Shown: positions 52,900-63,028, counted from the stretch's first letter. The stretch: 64,000 nucleotides of DNA from Anderseniella sp963700735 (GCA_963700735.1 CAVOYR010000005.1:682001-746000); one strand, 5' to 3'. The notes: a model not told the origin generated them from the letters alone. A program made the numbers and translations.

Positions 52900-54315
52900 A
52901 TGGGAGAAAATTTCAACGAGATGCTCGACGCGGATGGCAACGTCCGCGCACCCTACAAGATCATGCAGGAGTGGCTGGATACCCAGTCGCCGGCTGATCT
53001 TCGCGCCAAGATTCGCGAGGCGGAGTCAATCTTCCGCCGGCTCGGCATCACCTTTGCCGTGTACGGCACCGACGAGGCGTCGGAGCGGCTGATCCCGTTC
53101 GACATCATTCCGCGCATCTTTGCCGCCCATGAATGGCGCCGGCTGGAAGCCGGCATCCGCCAGCGGGTGGCCGCGCTCAATTCGTTCATCGGCGACATCT
53201 ACCACCGGCAGGAAATCCTGCGGGCCGGCAAGGTGCCATCGAAGCTGGTGCTGCAGAACGAGGCTTACCTGCCGCAGATGGCCGGCATGACCCCTGCCCG
53301 CAACGTCTATGCCCACATCATCGGCACCGACATCGTGCGCGTCGGCGAGAACGACTTCTACGTGCTGGAAGACAATTGCCGCACCCCGTCGGGCGTGTCC
53401 TACATGCTCGAGGACCGCGAGGCGATGATGTACCTGTTTCCGGACCTGTTCGCGCGCCACCGGGTCGCCCCGATCGAGGATTACCCGCAGATGCTGCGGC
53501 GCACGCTGGATTCGGTCGCGCCCGAACACTGCGACGGCGAGCCGGTGTGCGTGGTGCTGACGCCGGGCATCTACAACTCGGCGTTCTTCGAGCACGCGTT
53601 CCTGGCCGACGAAATGGGCGTGCAGCTTTGCACCGGCGACGACCTGTATGTCGACGACGGCTGCGTCTACATGCGCACCACGCAACAGCCGGTGCGGGTT
53701 GACGTGATCTACCGGCGAATTGACGACAATTTCCTTGATCCGCTGACCTTCAACCCGGACTCGACGCTGGGCATTCCCGGCGTCTTCGACGCCTACCGGG
53801 CCGGCAACGTGACCATCGTCAACGCGCCCGGCACCGGTATTGCCGACGACAAGGCGATCTATTCGTTCATGCCCGATATCGTAGAGTTCTATACCGGTGA
53901 AAAGCCGCTGCTGAACAACGTGCCGACGTGGCGCTGTTCGGAGGAGGACTTGCTCAAGTACGTGCTCGACCACCTGTCCGAACTGGTGGTCAAGGAGGTT
54001 CACGGCTCTGGCGGATACGGCATGCTGGTGGGGCCGACGGCGTCGAAAAAGGAGATCGCCACGTTCCGCGAAATCCTCAAGAAGCGGCCGGACAACTACA
54101 TCGCCCAGCCGACGCTGGCCCTGTCGAGCGCGCCAACCTTCGTGCGCAACGAAGTTGCCCCGCGCCACGTTGACCTGCGCCCGTTCGTGCTGAGCGGTGA
54201 CGAGATTCGCATCACGCCGGGCGGCTTTACCCGGGTTGCGCTGAAGAAGGGGTCACTGGTCGTCAACTCGTCGCAAGGCGGCGGCACCAAGGACACCTGG
54301 GTCCTGGAAGACTAG
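52900..54315 (+). CDS. Circularly permuted ATP-grasp protein (Anbu operon)
   Basis: 471 residues, start ATG 52900 (MGENFNEMLDADGNVRAPY); a GTG immediately before is possible, and no clear ribosome-binding site is seen. It is a type-2 circularly permuted ATP-grasp, with conserved VLEDNCRTPSGVSYMLEDRE and KEVHGSGGYGMLVGP. ATP-grasp enzymes form carboxyl-amine bonds, so it may tag or make a peptide. It heads the run ATP-grasp, alpha-E, transglutaminase, Anbu, a set often found together. Confidence 0.9.
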   Translation: MGENFNEMLDADGNVRAPYKIMQEWLDTQSPADLRAKIREAESIFRRLGITFAVYGTDEASERLIPFDIIPRIFAAHEWRRLEAGIRQRVAALNSFIGDIYHRQEILRAGKVPSKLVLQNEAYLPQMAGMTPARNVYAHIIGTDIVRVGENDFYVLEDNCRTPSGVSYMLEDREAMMYLFPDLFARHRVAPIEDYPQMLRRTLDSVAPEHCDGEPVCVVLTPGIYNSAFFEHAFLADEMGVQLCTGDDLYVDDGCVYMRTTQQPVRVDVIYRRIDDNFLDPLTFNPDSTLGIPGVFDAYRAGNVTIVNAPGTGIADDKAIYSFMPDIVEFYTGEKPLLNNVPTWRCSEEDLLKYVLDHLSELVVKEVHGSGGYGMLVGPTASKKEIATFREILKKRPDNYIAQPTLALSSAPTFVRNEVAPRHVDLRPFVLSGDEIRITPGGFTRVALKKGSLVVNSSQGGGTKDTWVLED

Positions 54316-54338
54316 TGGTTCGGGAGGACTGACGCACA

Positions 54339-55289
54339 ATGCTTCTTGGACGCAATGCAGCCTCGCTGTTCTGGATGTCGCGCTACGTCGAGCGCGCCGA
54401 GAACATGGCGCGGCTGGTCGAGGTGAGCTACCGCATATCGCTGATGCCGAAGCCGTTCCGCCGGCAGGATGGCGACTGGACCTCTGTGCTGATCAGCGCC
54501 CAGTGCGAGGAGGATTTTGCCAAGCGCTACAACGAGCCGACACCGGAGAACGTGATCCACCACCTGGTGATGGATGCCGGCAACCCGTCGAGCATCCGCT
54601 CCTGCATCGAAACGGCGCGCAACAATGGCCGCTCGGTCCGGACCTCGCTCAGCCGAGATGTCTGGGAAAGCCTCAACTCGACGTGGAACGAGTTCAACCA
54701 CATGCGGGCAAGCCAGCTGACACCGGACAAGCTGCCGGCCCTGCTGGACTGGGTGAAGCAGCGCTCGATGCTGTTTCGAGGCGCAATGCTGGGCACGGCG
54801 CTGCGGCTGGACAGCTTCCACTTCAGCAAGCTCGGTGCCTTCATCGAGCGGGCCGACAACACCGCCCGCATTCTGGATGTTAAGTACCACATCCTGCTGC
54901 CGCGCGGGTCTGGTCCCGGCAGCGGCGTGGACCAGCAGCAGTGGGCATCGCTGCTCAGGTCGGTATCGGCGCACCGGGCCTACCGGTGGGCCTACAAGGA
55001 TTCGCGCTACCAGCCGTGGAACGTGGCGGAGTTCCTGATACTCAACCGGGCGATGCCGCGCTCGTTGCTTTTCTGCTACAACTGGATCAACCGCACGCTG
55101 GACGACCTGGAGCAGGACTATGGCGAGGGTGGCCCTTGCCACGGCATCGCCAGCGCGACCAACGACATGCTGGCGAAGTCCGACATGCAGCAGATCTTCC
55201 AGTCGGGCCTGCACGAGTTCCTGGTCGAATTCATCGAGGTGAACAACCGGCTGACCAACGAGATTGGCGCAAGGTACAACTTCCAATGA
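54339..55289 (+). CDS. Alpha-E domain protein
   Basis: 316 residues, mostly helical, ATG 54339 with GGGAGGA upstream. The N-terminal signature LLGRNAASLFWMSRYVERAE is that of the alpha-E family, which accompanies permuted ATP-grasp genes. Function unknown. The next gene overlaps its stop (ATGA). Confidence 0.92.
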   Translation: MLLGRNAASLFWMSRYVERAENMARLVEVSYRISLMPKPFRRQDGDWTSVLISAQCEEDFAKRYNEPTPENVIHHLVMDAGNPSSIRSCIETARNNGRSVRTSLSRDVWESLNSTWNEFNHMRASQLTPDKLPALLDWVKQRSMLFRGAMLGTALRLDSFHFSKLGAFIERADNTARILDVKYHILLPRGSGPGSGVDQQQWASLLRSVSAHRAYRWAYKDSRYQPWNVAEFLILNRAMPRSLLFCYNWINRTLDDLEQDYGEGGPCHGIASATNDMLAKSDMQQIFQSGLHEFLVEFIEVNNRLTNEIGARYNFQ

Positions 55290-56104
55290 GACTGCAGATC
55301 CGCCATTCGACCCTGTATACCTATGACAGTGCCGGCGGGCAGCTGATCCAGCGGCTGCATCTGACGCCGGACTCGTCGGCCACCCAGCGCGTCATCGGAT
55401 GGCAAATCAATGCACCCGGCATCGACCACTCGATTTCGTACCGTGATGCGTTCGACAACCTGACCCACCTGGTGACCAGCACGCTTGAACCCGGCGAGAT
55501 CTCCGTCGAGGTGGAGGCCAAGGGTGTCGTCGAGACGACCGACAAGGCCGGGATCATGGGGCCCGACGGCGGCTCGGTGCCGATCGGGGCCTACCTTGCA
55601 GAAACCGCGATCACCCAGTCCAACGCGGCCATCCGCACCCTGGCGCGCAAGGTCGAGGGCAAGCAGGGGCTGGACCAGGCGCACAGCCTCATGGGGCTGG
55701 TGCGGGACGCCATCGCCTACGAAATCGGCACCAGCATTTCCAGTACCACTGCAGCCGAGGCGCTGAAGGCCGGCACCGGCGTGTGTCAGGACCATGCGCA
55801 CGTGTTCATTTCAGCCGCGCGGGTGCTGAACGTCCCGGCACGCTATGTGTCCGGCTATCTGGCCACCGGCACCGACGAGCTGGGCGAGGCCAGCCATGCC
55901 TGGGCCGAACTTTACCTGCCCGATCTCGGCTGGGTGGGGTTCGACGTGTCCAACACGATGTGCCCCGATGACCGCTATGTGCGGGTTGCCGTGGCGATGG
56001 ACATTCGCGGCGCCCAACCGGTAACCGGCGTGCGCCGCGGCCCGGGCGACGGCAACGAGAAACTGCGCGTCGAGGTACTTGTAGACCCGGCCCCGGCGCA
56101 GTAG
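55286..56104 (+). CDS. Transglutaminase-like cysteine protease (Anbu operon)
   Basis: 272 residues from ATG 55286, overlapping the alpha-E stop. An N-terminal beta domain (RLQIRHSTLYTYD) is followed by a transglutaminase-like core with Cys in GTGVCQDHAH (about residue 166), then His in SHAWAELYL and Asp in GFDVSN, forming the C-H-D triad. No signal peptide, so cytoplasmic. It may cut or make isopeptide bonds on the product of the ATP-grasp enzyme. Confidence 0.92.
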   Translation: MRLQIRHSTLYTYDSAGGQLIQRLHLTPDSSATQRVIGWQINAPGIDHSISYRDAFDNLTHLVTSTLEPGEISVEVEAKGVVETTDKAGIMGPDGGSVPIGAYLAETAITQSNAAIRTLARKVEGKQGLDQAHSLMGLVRDAIAYEIGTSISSTTAAEALKAGTGVCQDHAHVFISAARVLNVPARYVSGYLATGTDELGEASHAWAELYLPDLGWVGFDVSNTMCPDDRYVRVAVAMDIRGAQPVTGVRRGPGDGNEKLRVEVLVDPAPAQ

Positions 56105-56166
56105 CGTCTGCTCAGCTCCAACACTGGAGATTCCCTCTTCCGAAGCTTTGCCGGAAACCAGCCATC

Positions 56167-56898
56167 ATGACCTATTGCGTTGGCCTGAAACTCAATCGAG
56201 GTCTCGTCATGGCCGCCGATACCCGCACCAATGCAGGCCTGGACAACATTGCCACGTTTCGCAAGCTGAACACCTGGCAGAAGCCCGAGGACCGGGTTTT
56301 CATCATCCTGTCGGCCGGCAACCTTGCGGTGACCCAGTCGGTGATTGCCAGTCTCGATGAGGCCATCCATGACATCAGCGCCGGCACCGACTCGCTGTTC
56401 ACGGTGTCGACGATGTACCAGGCTGCGCGGATGGTGGGCGAGAAACTGCGCAGCGTGCGCAAGGAAGTGCTCGGTGACGAAGGCCTGACCAGCGAGAGCT
56501 TTTCGGCGCAGTTCATCTTTGGTGGCCAGATCAAGGGCGAGGAACCGCGCCTGTTCCACATCTATTCGGAAGGCAACTTCATCGAGGCGAAGTCCGACAC
56601 GCCGTTCTTCCAGATCGGCGAGCACAAGTATGGCAAGCCCATCCTCGACCGCGTGGTGAAGCAGGACATGCGGCTCGGCGAGGCCGCAAAGGTGGTGCTG
56701 CTGTCGTTCGACTCGACGCTGCGGTCCAACCTGTCGGTGGGCATGCCGATCGATCTCGTTGTTTACAACACCGACACGCTGGCCATCGACCGGGTGCGCC
56801 GCATCGAGAAGGACGATCCGTACTTCACGTCCCTGTCCAACACGTGGTCGGAACAGTTGCGCAAGGCTGTCGGCACCATCGCCGAGTTCGACATATGA
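56167..56898 (+). CDS. Anbu proteasome-like peptidase
   Basis: 243 residues with the Ntn-hydrolase fold of Anbu (ancestral beta subunit), an HslV/proteasome relative. Maturation would expose Thr2 (MTYCVGLKLNRGLVMAADTR). The DTRTNAG segment and the central GGQIKGEEPRLFHIY are characteristic. Anbu forms open helical or ring assemblies; substrates are not established. As the last gene of the run it probably acts on what the ATP-grasp, alpha-E and transglutaminase proteins make. Confidence 0.93.
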   Translation: MTYCVGLKLNRGLVMAADTRTNAGLDNIATFRKLNTWQKPEDRVFIILSAGNLAVTQSVIASLDEAIHDISAGTDSLFTVSTMYQAARMVGEKLRSVRKEVLGDEGLTSESFSAQFIFGGQIKGEEPRLFHIYSEGNFIEAKSDTPFFQIGEHKYGKPILDRVVKQDMRLGEAAKVVLLSFDSTLRSNLSVGMPIDLVVYNTDTLAIDRVRRIEKDDPYFTSLSNTWSEQLRKAVGTIAEFDI

Positions 56899-56953
56899 CC
56901 ATCAAGGCCTCGGCACTTGGCGAACCCCGCCCAGTTCGGCTAAATGCCCGGCC

Positions 56954-57775
56954 ATGAACCTCAACGCACAGTACAACAATCGCGAAATGGTGCCCGGTCA
57001 TCCGGCCATCGTGGCAAGCTGGAACAGCGACGCGGCAAGCTACCGTGATCGCGGCGCGTGCCAGCTGGGGCTTGCCTATGGCCCGCATGAGCGCCACGCC
57101 TATGACCTGTTCGAACCGGACACTGCAAGTGCAGATGCGTCACTGTTGGTGTTTCTGCATGGCGGTTACTGGCAGGGGCTTGACCGCAGCTTCTTCAGCC
57201 ACATGGCGGCAGGCTGCAACGCACATGGCCTGAGCGTTGCCGTGCCGTCCTATCGTCTGGCGCCCCAGTTCAGCCTTGCCGACATCATCGACGACATACG
57301 CACCCTTTGCCTGCACCTGCACAAGGCGCACGGCCGCAAGCTGGTGGTAGCCGGTCATTCCGCCGGCGGGCACCTTGCTGCCTGCGCCATGGCAACAGAC
57401 TGGACCTCGCACGGTGCGCCGGCCGGGCTGGTGGCGGCGGGCATGGGCATCAGCGGGCTGTATGACCTGCGCCCCCTGCTGGCGACCTACGTCAACGACG
57501 CGCTCAAGCTGGATGAGCCTCAGGCACGGGCGGCAAGCCCGCTGTGCTGGGCACCGCCATCATCCGGCCGGTTCGAGGCGTGGGTGGGCGGCGATGAATC
57601 GCGCGAATACCTGCGGCAGTCCGAAACCCTGTGCGCCACCTGGCAAGGTACCGGGCTTGATTGCGAGTGGCAGGCACTTGCCGGCGACAACCACTTCACC
57701 GTTGTCCGCCACCTCGCAAATGCGGACAGCGAGATGACACGGGTGTTGAGCCAGTTGTGCGAGGCCACCGCATGA
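56954..57775 (+). CDS. Alpha/beta hydrolase (esterase/formamidase-like)
   Basis: 273 residues from ATG 56954. The alpha/beta-hydrolase core has HGGYWQG (oxyanion region) and the nucleophile elbow GHSAGGH, Ser near residue 136; the late GDNHFTVV gives the His. It resembles esterase/kynurenine-formamidase-type enzymes. It follows Anbu by 55 bases and shares four bases with hpnC (ATGA), so it may belong to the hopanoid operon, but no hopanoid step needs it. Confidence 0.85.
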   Translation: MNLNAQYNNREMVPGHPAIVASWNSDAASYRDRGACQLGLAYGPHERHAYDLFEPDTASADASLLVFLHGGYWQGLDRSFFSHMAAGCNAHGLSVAVPSYRLAPQFSLADIIDDIRTLCLHLHKAHGRKLVVAGHSAGGHLAACAMATDWTSHGAPAGLVAAGMGISGLYDLRPLLATYVNDALKLDEPQARAASPLCWAPPSSGRFEAWVGGDESREYLRQSETLCATWQGTGLDCEWQALAGDNHFTVVRHLANADSEMTRVLSQLCEATA

Positions 57776-58632
57776 GCGCCAAGCCAACACCAGCTACAGT
57801 AATCGAAACGCCGTCCGGCAAGGGTGCCGCCGACGAGAACTTTCCCGTGGGTTCCTTCCTGTTGCCCAAGCGGCTGCGGCCGCACGTGGCGACCTATTAT
57901 GCGTTTGCGCGCGCCATCGACGATATTGCCGATGACCCGCAAACCCTGCCGCAGGACAAGATTGCCCGGCTCAATGCAATGGACGATGCGCTGCTCGGGC
58001 GCACGGCAAACCCCGGCGAGGGACTGGCCAAGGCAATGGCGCTGCGTGCCTCGATGCTGGAGACGGGCGTCGACCTGGCGCACGCCAGCGACCTGATTTC
58101 GGCGTTCCGGCAGGACGCCGTGAAGAGCCGCTACAACAACTGGGATGAACTGATCGACTATTGCCTGCGCTCGGCATCGCCGGTGGGGCGATACCTGCTG
58201 GAACTGCACGGCGAGGACAAGAAGCACTTCGAGTACTCCGATGCCTTGTGCAACGCGCTGCAGGTCATCAACCACCTGCAGGACTGCGCCGACGACCTGA
58301 AGTCTTTGGACCGCTGCTACCTGCCGCTCGACTGGTGCAAGGAGGAAGGCGCCACGCCCGACATGCTGCGCGAGGCCGCCTCGCCCCAGCCATTGCGGGC
58401 GGTGCAGATGCGGATGCTGGATGGCACGGAAGCGCTTATGCGCACCGCCGAACAATTGCCCGGCAAGCTGAAGTCCCGGTCACTGGCCATGGAGTCAGGC
58501 GTTATCGTGCAGGTGGCCTGGAAACTGGTCCAGAAGCTGCGCAAGCAGGACCCTGTGGCCGGGCGCGTCGAGTTGTCGAAGCGGCAGTTTGCGACCTCCG
58601 GCCTCAAAGGCGCCATAAAGGCACTGTTCTAA
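57772..58632 (+). CDS. hpnC: Hydroxysqualene synthase-type squalene/phytoene synthase HpnC
   Basis: 286 residues from ATG 57772. It has the prenyl-synthase aspartate motif DDIADD (about residue 47) and the second, ADDLKSLDRCYLP. In the HpnCDE route HpnD makes presqualene diphosphate from two farnesyl diphosphates, HpnC turns it into hydroxysqualene, and HpnE reduces that to squalene. HpnD and HpnE are downstream with dxs between. It is coupled to the hydrolase by a four-base overlap. Confidence 0.94.
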   Translation: MSAKPTPATVIETPSGKGAADENFPVGSFLLPKRLRPHVATYYAFARAIDDIADDPQTLPQDKIARLNAMDDALLGRTANPGEGLAKAMALRASMLETGVDLAHASDLISAFRQDAVKSRYNNWDELIDYCLRSASPVGRYLLELHGEDKKHFEYSDALCNALQVINHLQDCADDLKSLDRCYLPLDWCKEEGATPDMLREAASPQPLRAVQMRMLDGTEALMRTAEQLPGKLKSRSLAMESGVIVQVAWKLVQKLRKQDPVAGRVELSKRQFATSGLKGAIKALF

Positions 58633-58838
58633 CCTGTAGCAGACTGACTACCGTGCCGGGGGGTGCGGCCATCAGGGCCATACCGAAAGGTTGGCGCGAC
58701 GGCGGATTTGGTATACACAGCGGGTTTCGTGCGCCACGGTAACTGTTTGACTGGCTGACTGACACAGCGAAAACTGGATGAGTGCTGGCCCGGATGAATG
58801 GTCCGGAAAGCCCGCCTCACAAGATCAAAAGAGCTAGC

Positions 58839-60764
58839 ATGCCCATATCCACCCCCTTGCTTGATACCATCAAGTACCCGGCTGACCTCAGAAAACTGAA
58901 GCCCGAAGACCTTGAACAGGTTGCCCGCGAACTGCGCGCCGAAACCATTGATGCGGCGTCCGTAACCGGTGGCCACTTCGGGGCCGGCCTCGGCGTCGTC
59001 GAGCTGACCGTTGCAATCCATTATGTCTACAACACACCGGCTGACCGGCTGATCTGGGATGTGAGCCACCAGGCCTATCCGCACAAGATCCTGACCGGGC
59101 GCCGCGACGGCATTCGCAAGATCCGCCAGGCCGACGGCCTGTACGGCTTCACCAAGCGCACCGAGAGCGAGTACGACCCGTTCGGTGCCGCCCACTCGTC
59201 CACCTCGATCTCTGCCGGGCTTGGCATGGCCGTGGCGCGTGACCTGAAGGGCGACGACAACCACGTCATCTCGGTCATCGGCGACGGCTCGATGAGTGCA
59301 GGTCTCGCCTATGAAGCCATGAACAATGCAGGCGCGCTGGACAGCCGCATGCTGGTCATCCTCAACGACAACGGCATGTCGATCACGCCGGGCGTCGGCG
59401 CGCTGACCAATTACCTGTCGTGGCTTGTTTCCACCCATCCGTTCCTCAGCCTGCGCGATATCGCGCTGAAGCTGTCCAACAAGTTCCCCAAGACCCTGCG
59501 CAAGGCGGCCGAGCGCGTTGACGAGTATGCCCGCGGCATGGTGATGGGCGGTACGCTGTTCGAGGAACTTGGCTTCTATTACGTCGGCCCCGTCGATGGC
59601 CATGACCTCGATACGCTGGTGCCGGTGTTGCAGAACATCCGCGAAGCCCGCGAAGTTGGCCCGGTGCTGCTGCACGTGGTCACCGAAAAGGGCAAGGGCC
59701 ATCCCTTCCCCGAAACCACGGCTGAAAAGCACCACGCAGTCGGCAAGTTCGACCCCGTCACCTTCGAAACCAAGAAGGCCACCTCCAACGCGCCCAGCTA
59801 CACCTCGGTGTTTGCCCAGTCGCTGATCCGCCATGCGCAGGCCGATGACAAGATCATTGCCATCACTGCCGCCATGTCGACCGGTACGGGCGTGGACAAG
59901 TTCGAGGAGCACTTCCCCGAGCGCACGTTCGACGTCGGCATTGCCGAACAGCATGCCGTGACGTTTGCAGCAGGCATGGCAACCGAAGGCTTCAAGCCGT
60001 TCGCTGCCATCTACTCCACGTTCCTGCAGCGCGCCTATGACCAGGTTGTCCATGACGTTGCCCTGCAGAAGCTGCCGGTGCGTTTCGCCATCGACCGGGC
60101 CGGCCTCGTCGGCCAGGACGGCGCCACCCATGCTGGCTCGTTCGACGTCGCCTACCTCGCCTGCCTGCCGAACATGGTGGTCATGGCCGCCGGTGACGAA
60201 GCCGACCTGATGCACATGGTGGCAACCGCCGTCGACTATGAAGACGGTCCCTGCGCCTTCCGCTATCCACGCGGTGAAGGCATGGGCGTCGACATGCCGG
60301 AAACCGGCGTTCCGCTGGAAATCGGCAAGGGCCGCATCATGCGCGAAGGCACCGAGGCTGCCCTGCTGACGCTCGGTGGCCGGTTGAGCTCGTGCCTGAA
60401 GGCTGCTGAAGACCTCGCTGAACGCGGTGTGTCCGTCACGGTGGCCGATGCCCGCTTCGCCAAGCCGCTGGACGTTGAAATGATCGAGCGGCTCGTGCGC
60501 AACCACAAGCTTGTGATCACCATAGAGGAAGGCTCCATCGGCGGCTTCTCCAGCCATGTGCTGCATCACCTTGCCCACCAGGGCATGTTGCAGGGCGGTG
60601 CCGTGGTCAAGCCGATGACGCTGCCGGATGCCTTCATCGGGCATGGTGCGCCGGACTGGCAGTACAAGCAGGCCCGCCTTGAAGCAGACGACATCGTGCT
60701 CGAAGTCCTGACCGGGCTCGGGCTCGAAAAGAAGGTGCTTGAATTCGCCAACAACAAGTCGTGA
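58839..60764 (+). CDS. dxs: 1-Deoxy-D-xylulose-5-phosphate synthase
   Basis: 641 residues from ATG 58839. A transketolase-type thiamine diphosphate enzyme: DVSHQAYPHKILTGRRD at about residue 70, cofactor motif GDGSMSAGLAYEAMNN, and a pyrimidine-binding part with FDVGIAEQHAVTFAAG. It condenses pyruvate and glyceraldehyde 3-phosphate to DXP, the first step of the MEP route to isoprenoids. Its position inside the hopanoid cluster gives it the same transcription direction and suggests a dedicated precursor supply. The 206-base gap upstream has no gene and may carry a promoter. The long opposite-strand frame is a shadow. Confidence 0.96.
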   Translation: MPISTPLLDTIKYPADLRKLKPEDLEQVARELRAETIDAASVTGGHFGAGLGVVELTVAIHYVYNTPADRLIWDVSHQAYPHKILTGRRDGIRKIRQADGLYGFTKRTESEYDPFGAAHSSTSISAGLGMAVARDLKGDDNHVISVIGDGSMSAGLAYEAMNNAGALDSRMLVILNDNGMSITPGVGALTNYLSWLVSTHPFLSLRDIALKLSNKFPKTLRKAAERVDEYARGMVMGGTLFEELGFYYVGPVDGHDLDTLVPVLQNIREAREVGPVLLHVVTEKGKGHPFPETTAEKHHAVGKFDPVTFETKKATSNAPSYTSVFAQSLIRHAQADDKIIAITAAMSTGTGVDKFEEHFPERTFDVGIAEQHAVTFAAGMATEGFKPFAAIYSTFLQRAYDQVVHDVALQKLPVRFAIDRAGLVGQDGATHAGSFDVAYLACLPNMVVMAAGDEADLMHMVATAVDYEDGPCAFRYPRGEGMGVDMPETGVPLEIGKGRIMREGTEAALLTLGGRLSSCLKAAEDLAERGVSVTVADARFAKPLDVEMIERLVRNHKLVITIEEGSIGGFSSHVLHHLAHQGMLQGGAVVKPMTLPDAFIGHGAPDWQYKQARLEADDIVLEVLTGLGLEKKVLEFANNKS

Positions 60765-60859
60765 CGGGGCGGCTGCCTGGCATCGAAGATGCAAGGCGGC
60801 ACCCTCAACACCGACGCCAGGACCGGCAGTTCCGGAGACGGACAGCCTGTTGAAAACGC

Positions 60860-61753
60860 ATGATGGCTAACCAGACCCAACAGCACACGACCGTCCCGTC
60901 GGCGGCGTCAGAAGCGCGTTCCATCGCGCAGGCGGTGCGTGATGCCTCCACCTCGTTCTACTGGGCGATGCGGCTGCTGCCTCGCCAGCAGCGCGAGGCG
61001 ATGTTTGCCGTCTACTCGTTCTGCCGCAAGGTGGACGACATTGCCGACAGCGAAACCCTCAGCGATGCCGACAAGCGCAAGCAGCTCAATGCCTGGCGCG
61101 CCGAAATCGATGCACTGTATGCCGGGCAGCCGTCCTGGCCGGAAACCCGCGCCCTGGCCGAACCGATCTCGCTGTTCTCGTTGCGCCGTGATGACTTCAT
61201 GGACGTGATTGCCGGCATGGAGATGGATGTGGGCGAGCCTGTCACTGCGCCTGACCTTGCCACCTTCGACCTTTACGTGGACCGCGTGGCCTGCGCCGTA
61301 GGCCGGCTATGCGTGTGCGTGTTCGGCGACCCGTCGCAGCATGGCGTCAGCGTTGCCCACCACACGGGCCGGGCCTTGCAGATCACCAACATCCTGCGCG
61401 ATGTTGATGAGGATGCAGGCATCAGCCGGGTCTACCTGCCGCGCGAACTGCTTGAAAAGCACGGCCTTGACTGGTCCAACCCGAAGACACTGACATCGCA
61501 GCCAGGCTTTGTCGCCATGTGGCGCGAACTGGCCGAAACAGCCCGCCAGGAATACGACTTTGCCGACCAGGCCATGGCGCTGTGCCGCCGTGACGTGATG
61601 CGGCCGGCCCGCATCATGAAGTCGGTCTACCAGCGCAACCTCGAACGGATGATGGCCTTGCCTGATGCAGCCCTGGCTGATCCTGCCGTGTCCAAGCGGC
61701 TGGTGGGTGGCAAGGAAAAGCTGCTGATCGCCCTTCGCCATGGCTTCTTCTGA
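60860..61753 (+). CDS. hpnD: Presqualene diphosphate synthase HpnD
   Basis: 297 residues from ATG 60860 (an ATG also follows directly). Squalene/phytoene synthase family: the aspartate motifs DDIADSE (about residue 60) and NILRDVDEDAG, and the conserved RVYLPRELLEKHG. First dedicated step toward squalene. 18 bases separate it from hpnE. Confidence 0.95.
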   Translation: MMANQTQQHTTVPSAASEARSIAQAVRDASTSFYWAMRLLPRQQREAMFAVYSFCRKVDDIADSETLSDADKRKQLNAWRAEIDALYAGQPSWPETRALAEPISLFSLRRDDFMDVIAGMEMDVGEPVTAPDLATFDLYVDRVACAVGRLCVCVFGDPSQHGVSVAHHTGRALQITNILRDVDEDAGISRVYLPRELLEKHGLDWSNPKTLTSQPGFVAMWRELAETARQEYDFADQAMALCRRDVMRPARIMKSVYQRNLERMMALPDAALADPAVSKRLVGGKEKLLIALRHGFF

Positions 61754-61771
61754 CGGGCGCAGCACAGGCAC

Positions 61772-63028
61772 ATGGCAACAGCACACATCATCGGCGCCGG
61801 CGTGGCCGGCCTGTCAGCCGCGCTTGAACTGGCCAAGGCGCAGTACCGCGTGGTTGTGTACGAGCAAACCGGCCATGCCGGTGGCCGCTGCCGTTCTTTC
61901 CATGACCCTTCGCTTGACGCGATCATCGACAATGGCAACCACCTGCTGCTGTCGGGCAACAAGTCGGCGCTGTCCTACCTGGAAACGATCGGCGCGCTGG
62001 ACGAACTGATCGGACCGGACAAGGCAGAGTTTCCGTTCGTTGACGTGAAATCCGGCGAGCACTGGACAATCGAGCTGAACCGCGGGGCGATGCCCTGGTG
62101 GATCCTCGACAAGGACCGGCGCGTGCCCGGCACACGGCTCAGCGAATACCTGACAGGGCTGAAGCTGCTCAGCGCCGGTGACCGCACCGTCAAGCAACTG
62201 TTTGCCGGCCAGGGCGTGCTGTACGAGCGGTTCTGGGAGCCGTTCACGGTTGGCGTCATGAACACGCTGCCCGAGGAAGCCGCTGCCCGGCTGCTGACGC
62301 CTGTGATCCGCGAGACCCTTGCGCGCGGAGCGGAGTACTCAAGGCCCATGGTGTCGCGGCGCGGGCTTTCGTTCACCTTCGTGGACCCTGCCCTGCGCTG
62401 GCTGGAGCAGCACGGCGGCGACGTGCGGCTCAATTGCCGCGTGAGCGGTATCGAGGATGACGGCCAGCGGGTGACCGCCATAGTGACCGGCACCAGCCGC
62501 GAGGTGGTCAAGCCCGGCGATGTTGTCGTGTCGGCCCTGCCCGCGTGGTTTGCGGCCATGGTGCTTGGAACCGTGTCAGCGCCGGATGCGTTTGTACCAA
62601 TAGCCAATGTACACTTTCGCGTGGATTCCGGACGTACACCGTTGATGAAACATCATGTCCTGGGACTGCTCAACTCGATGTCGCACTGGCTGTTTGTGCG
62701 TGACGATGTTGCGTCCGTCACCATCTCCGCAGGGGACAAGGCTGCTGCCATGAACAAGGATGAACTTCTGTCGATGGTCTGGCGCGAAATCGCGCCGGAA
62801 ATCGGCCAGGACCCCGCCCGGTTGCCCCGGCGCACACGCGTGCTGACCGAACGCCGTGCCACCTTCAAGGGAACGGTTGAACAACTGGCCAAGCGCCCGC
62901 AGGTGCCAACAAAATGGCGCAATCTGGTGCTTGCTGGGGACTGGGTCGACAATGGTTTGCCGTCGACAATCGAAGGTTCGATCAGGTCAGGGCAAACCGC
63001 CGCACGGCACCTGATTTCGGCCAATTAG
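61772..63028 (+). CDS. hpnE: Hydroxysqualene dehydroxylase HpnE
   Basis: 418 residues, an FAD amine-oxidase-fold protein with the dinucleotide motif IIGAGVAGLSAALEL at residue 5 and AGGRCRSF after it, plus the C-terminal LAGDWVDNGLPSTIEGSI. It reduces hydroxysqualene to squalene in the HpnC-D-E pathway. 94 bases later the cyclase starts. Confidence 0.94.
   Translation: MATAHIIGAGVAGLSAALELAKAQYRVVVYEQTGHAGGRCRSFHDPSLDAIIDNGNHLLLSGNKSALSYLETIGALDELIGPDKAEFPFVDVKSGEHWTIELNRGAMPWWILDKDRRVPGTRLSEYLTGLKLLSAGDRTVKQLFAGQGVLYERFWEPFTVGVMNTLPEEAAARLLTPVIRETLARGAEYSRPMVSRRGLSFTFVDPALRWLEQHGGDVRLNCRVSGIEDDGQRVTAIVTGTSREVVKPGDVVVSALPAWFAAMVLGTVSAPDAFVPIANVHFRVDSGRTPLMKHHVLGLLNSMSHWLFVRDDVASVTISAGDKAAAMNKDELLSMVWREIAPEIGQDPARLPRRTRVLTERRATFKGTVEQLAKRPQVPTKWRNLVLAGDWVDNGLPSTIEGSIRSGQTAARHLISAN

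Noticed and set aside
58629..60794. 721-residue open frame on the minus strand
   Set aside because: It is the antisense shadow of dxs, which has all family motifs; the shadow protein resembles nothing.
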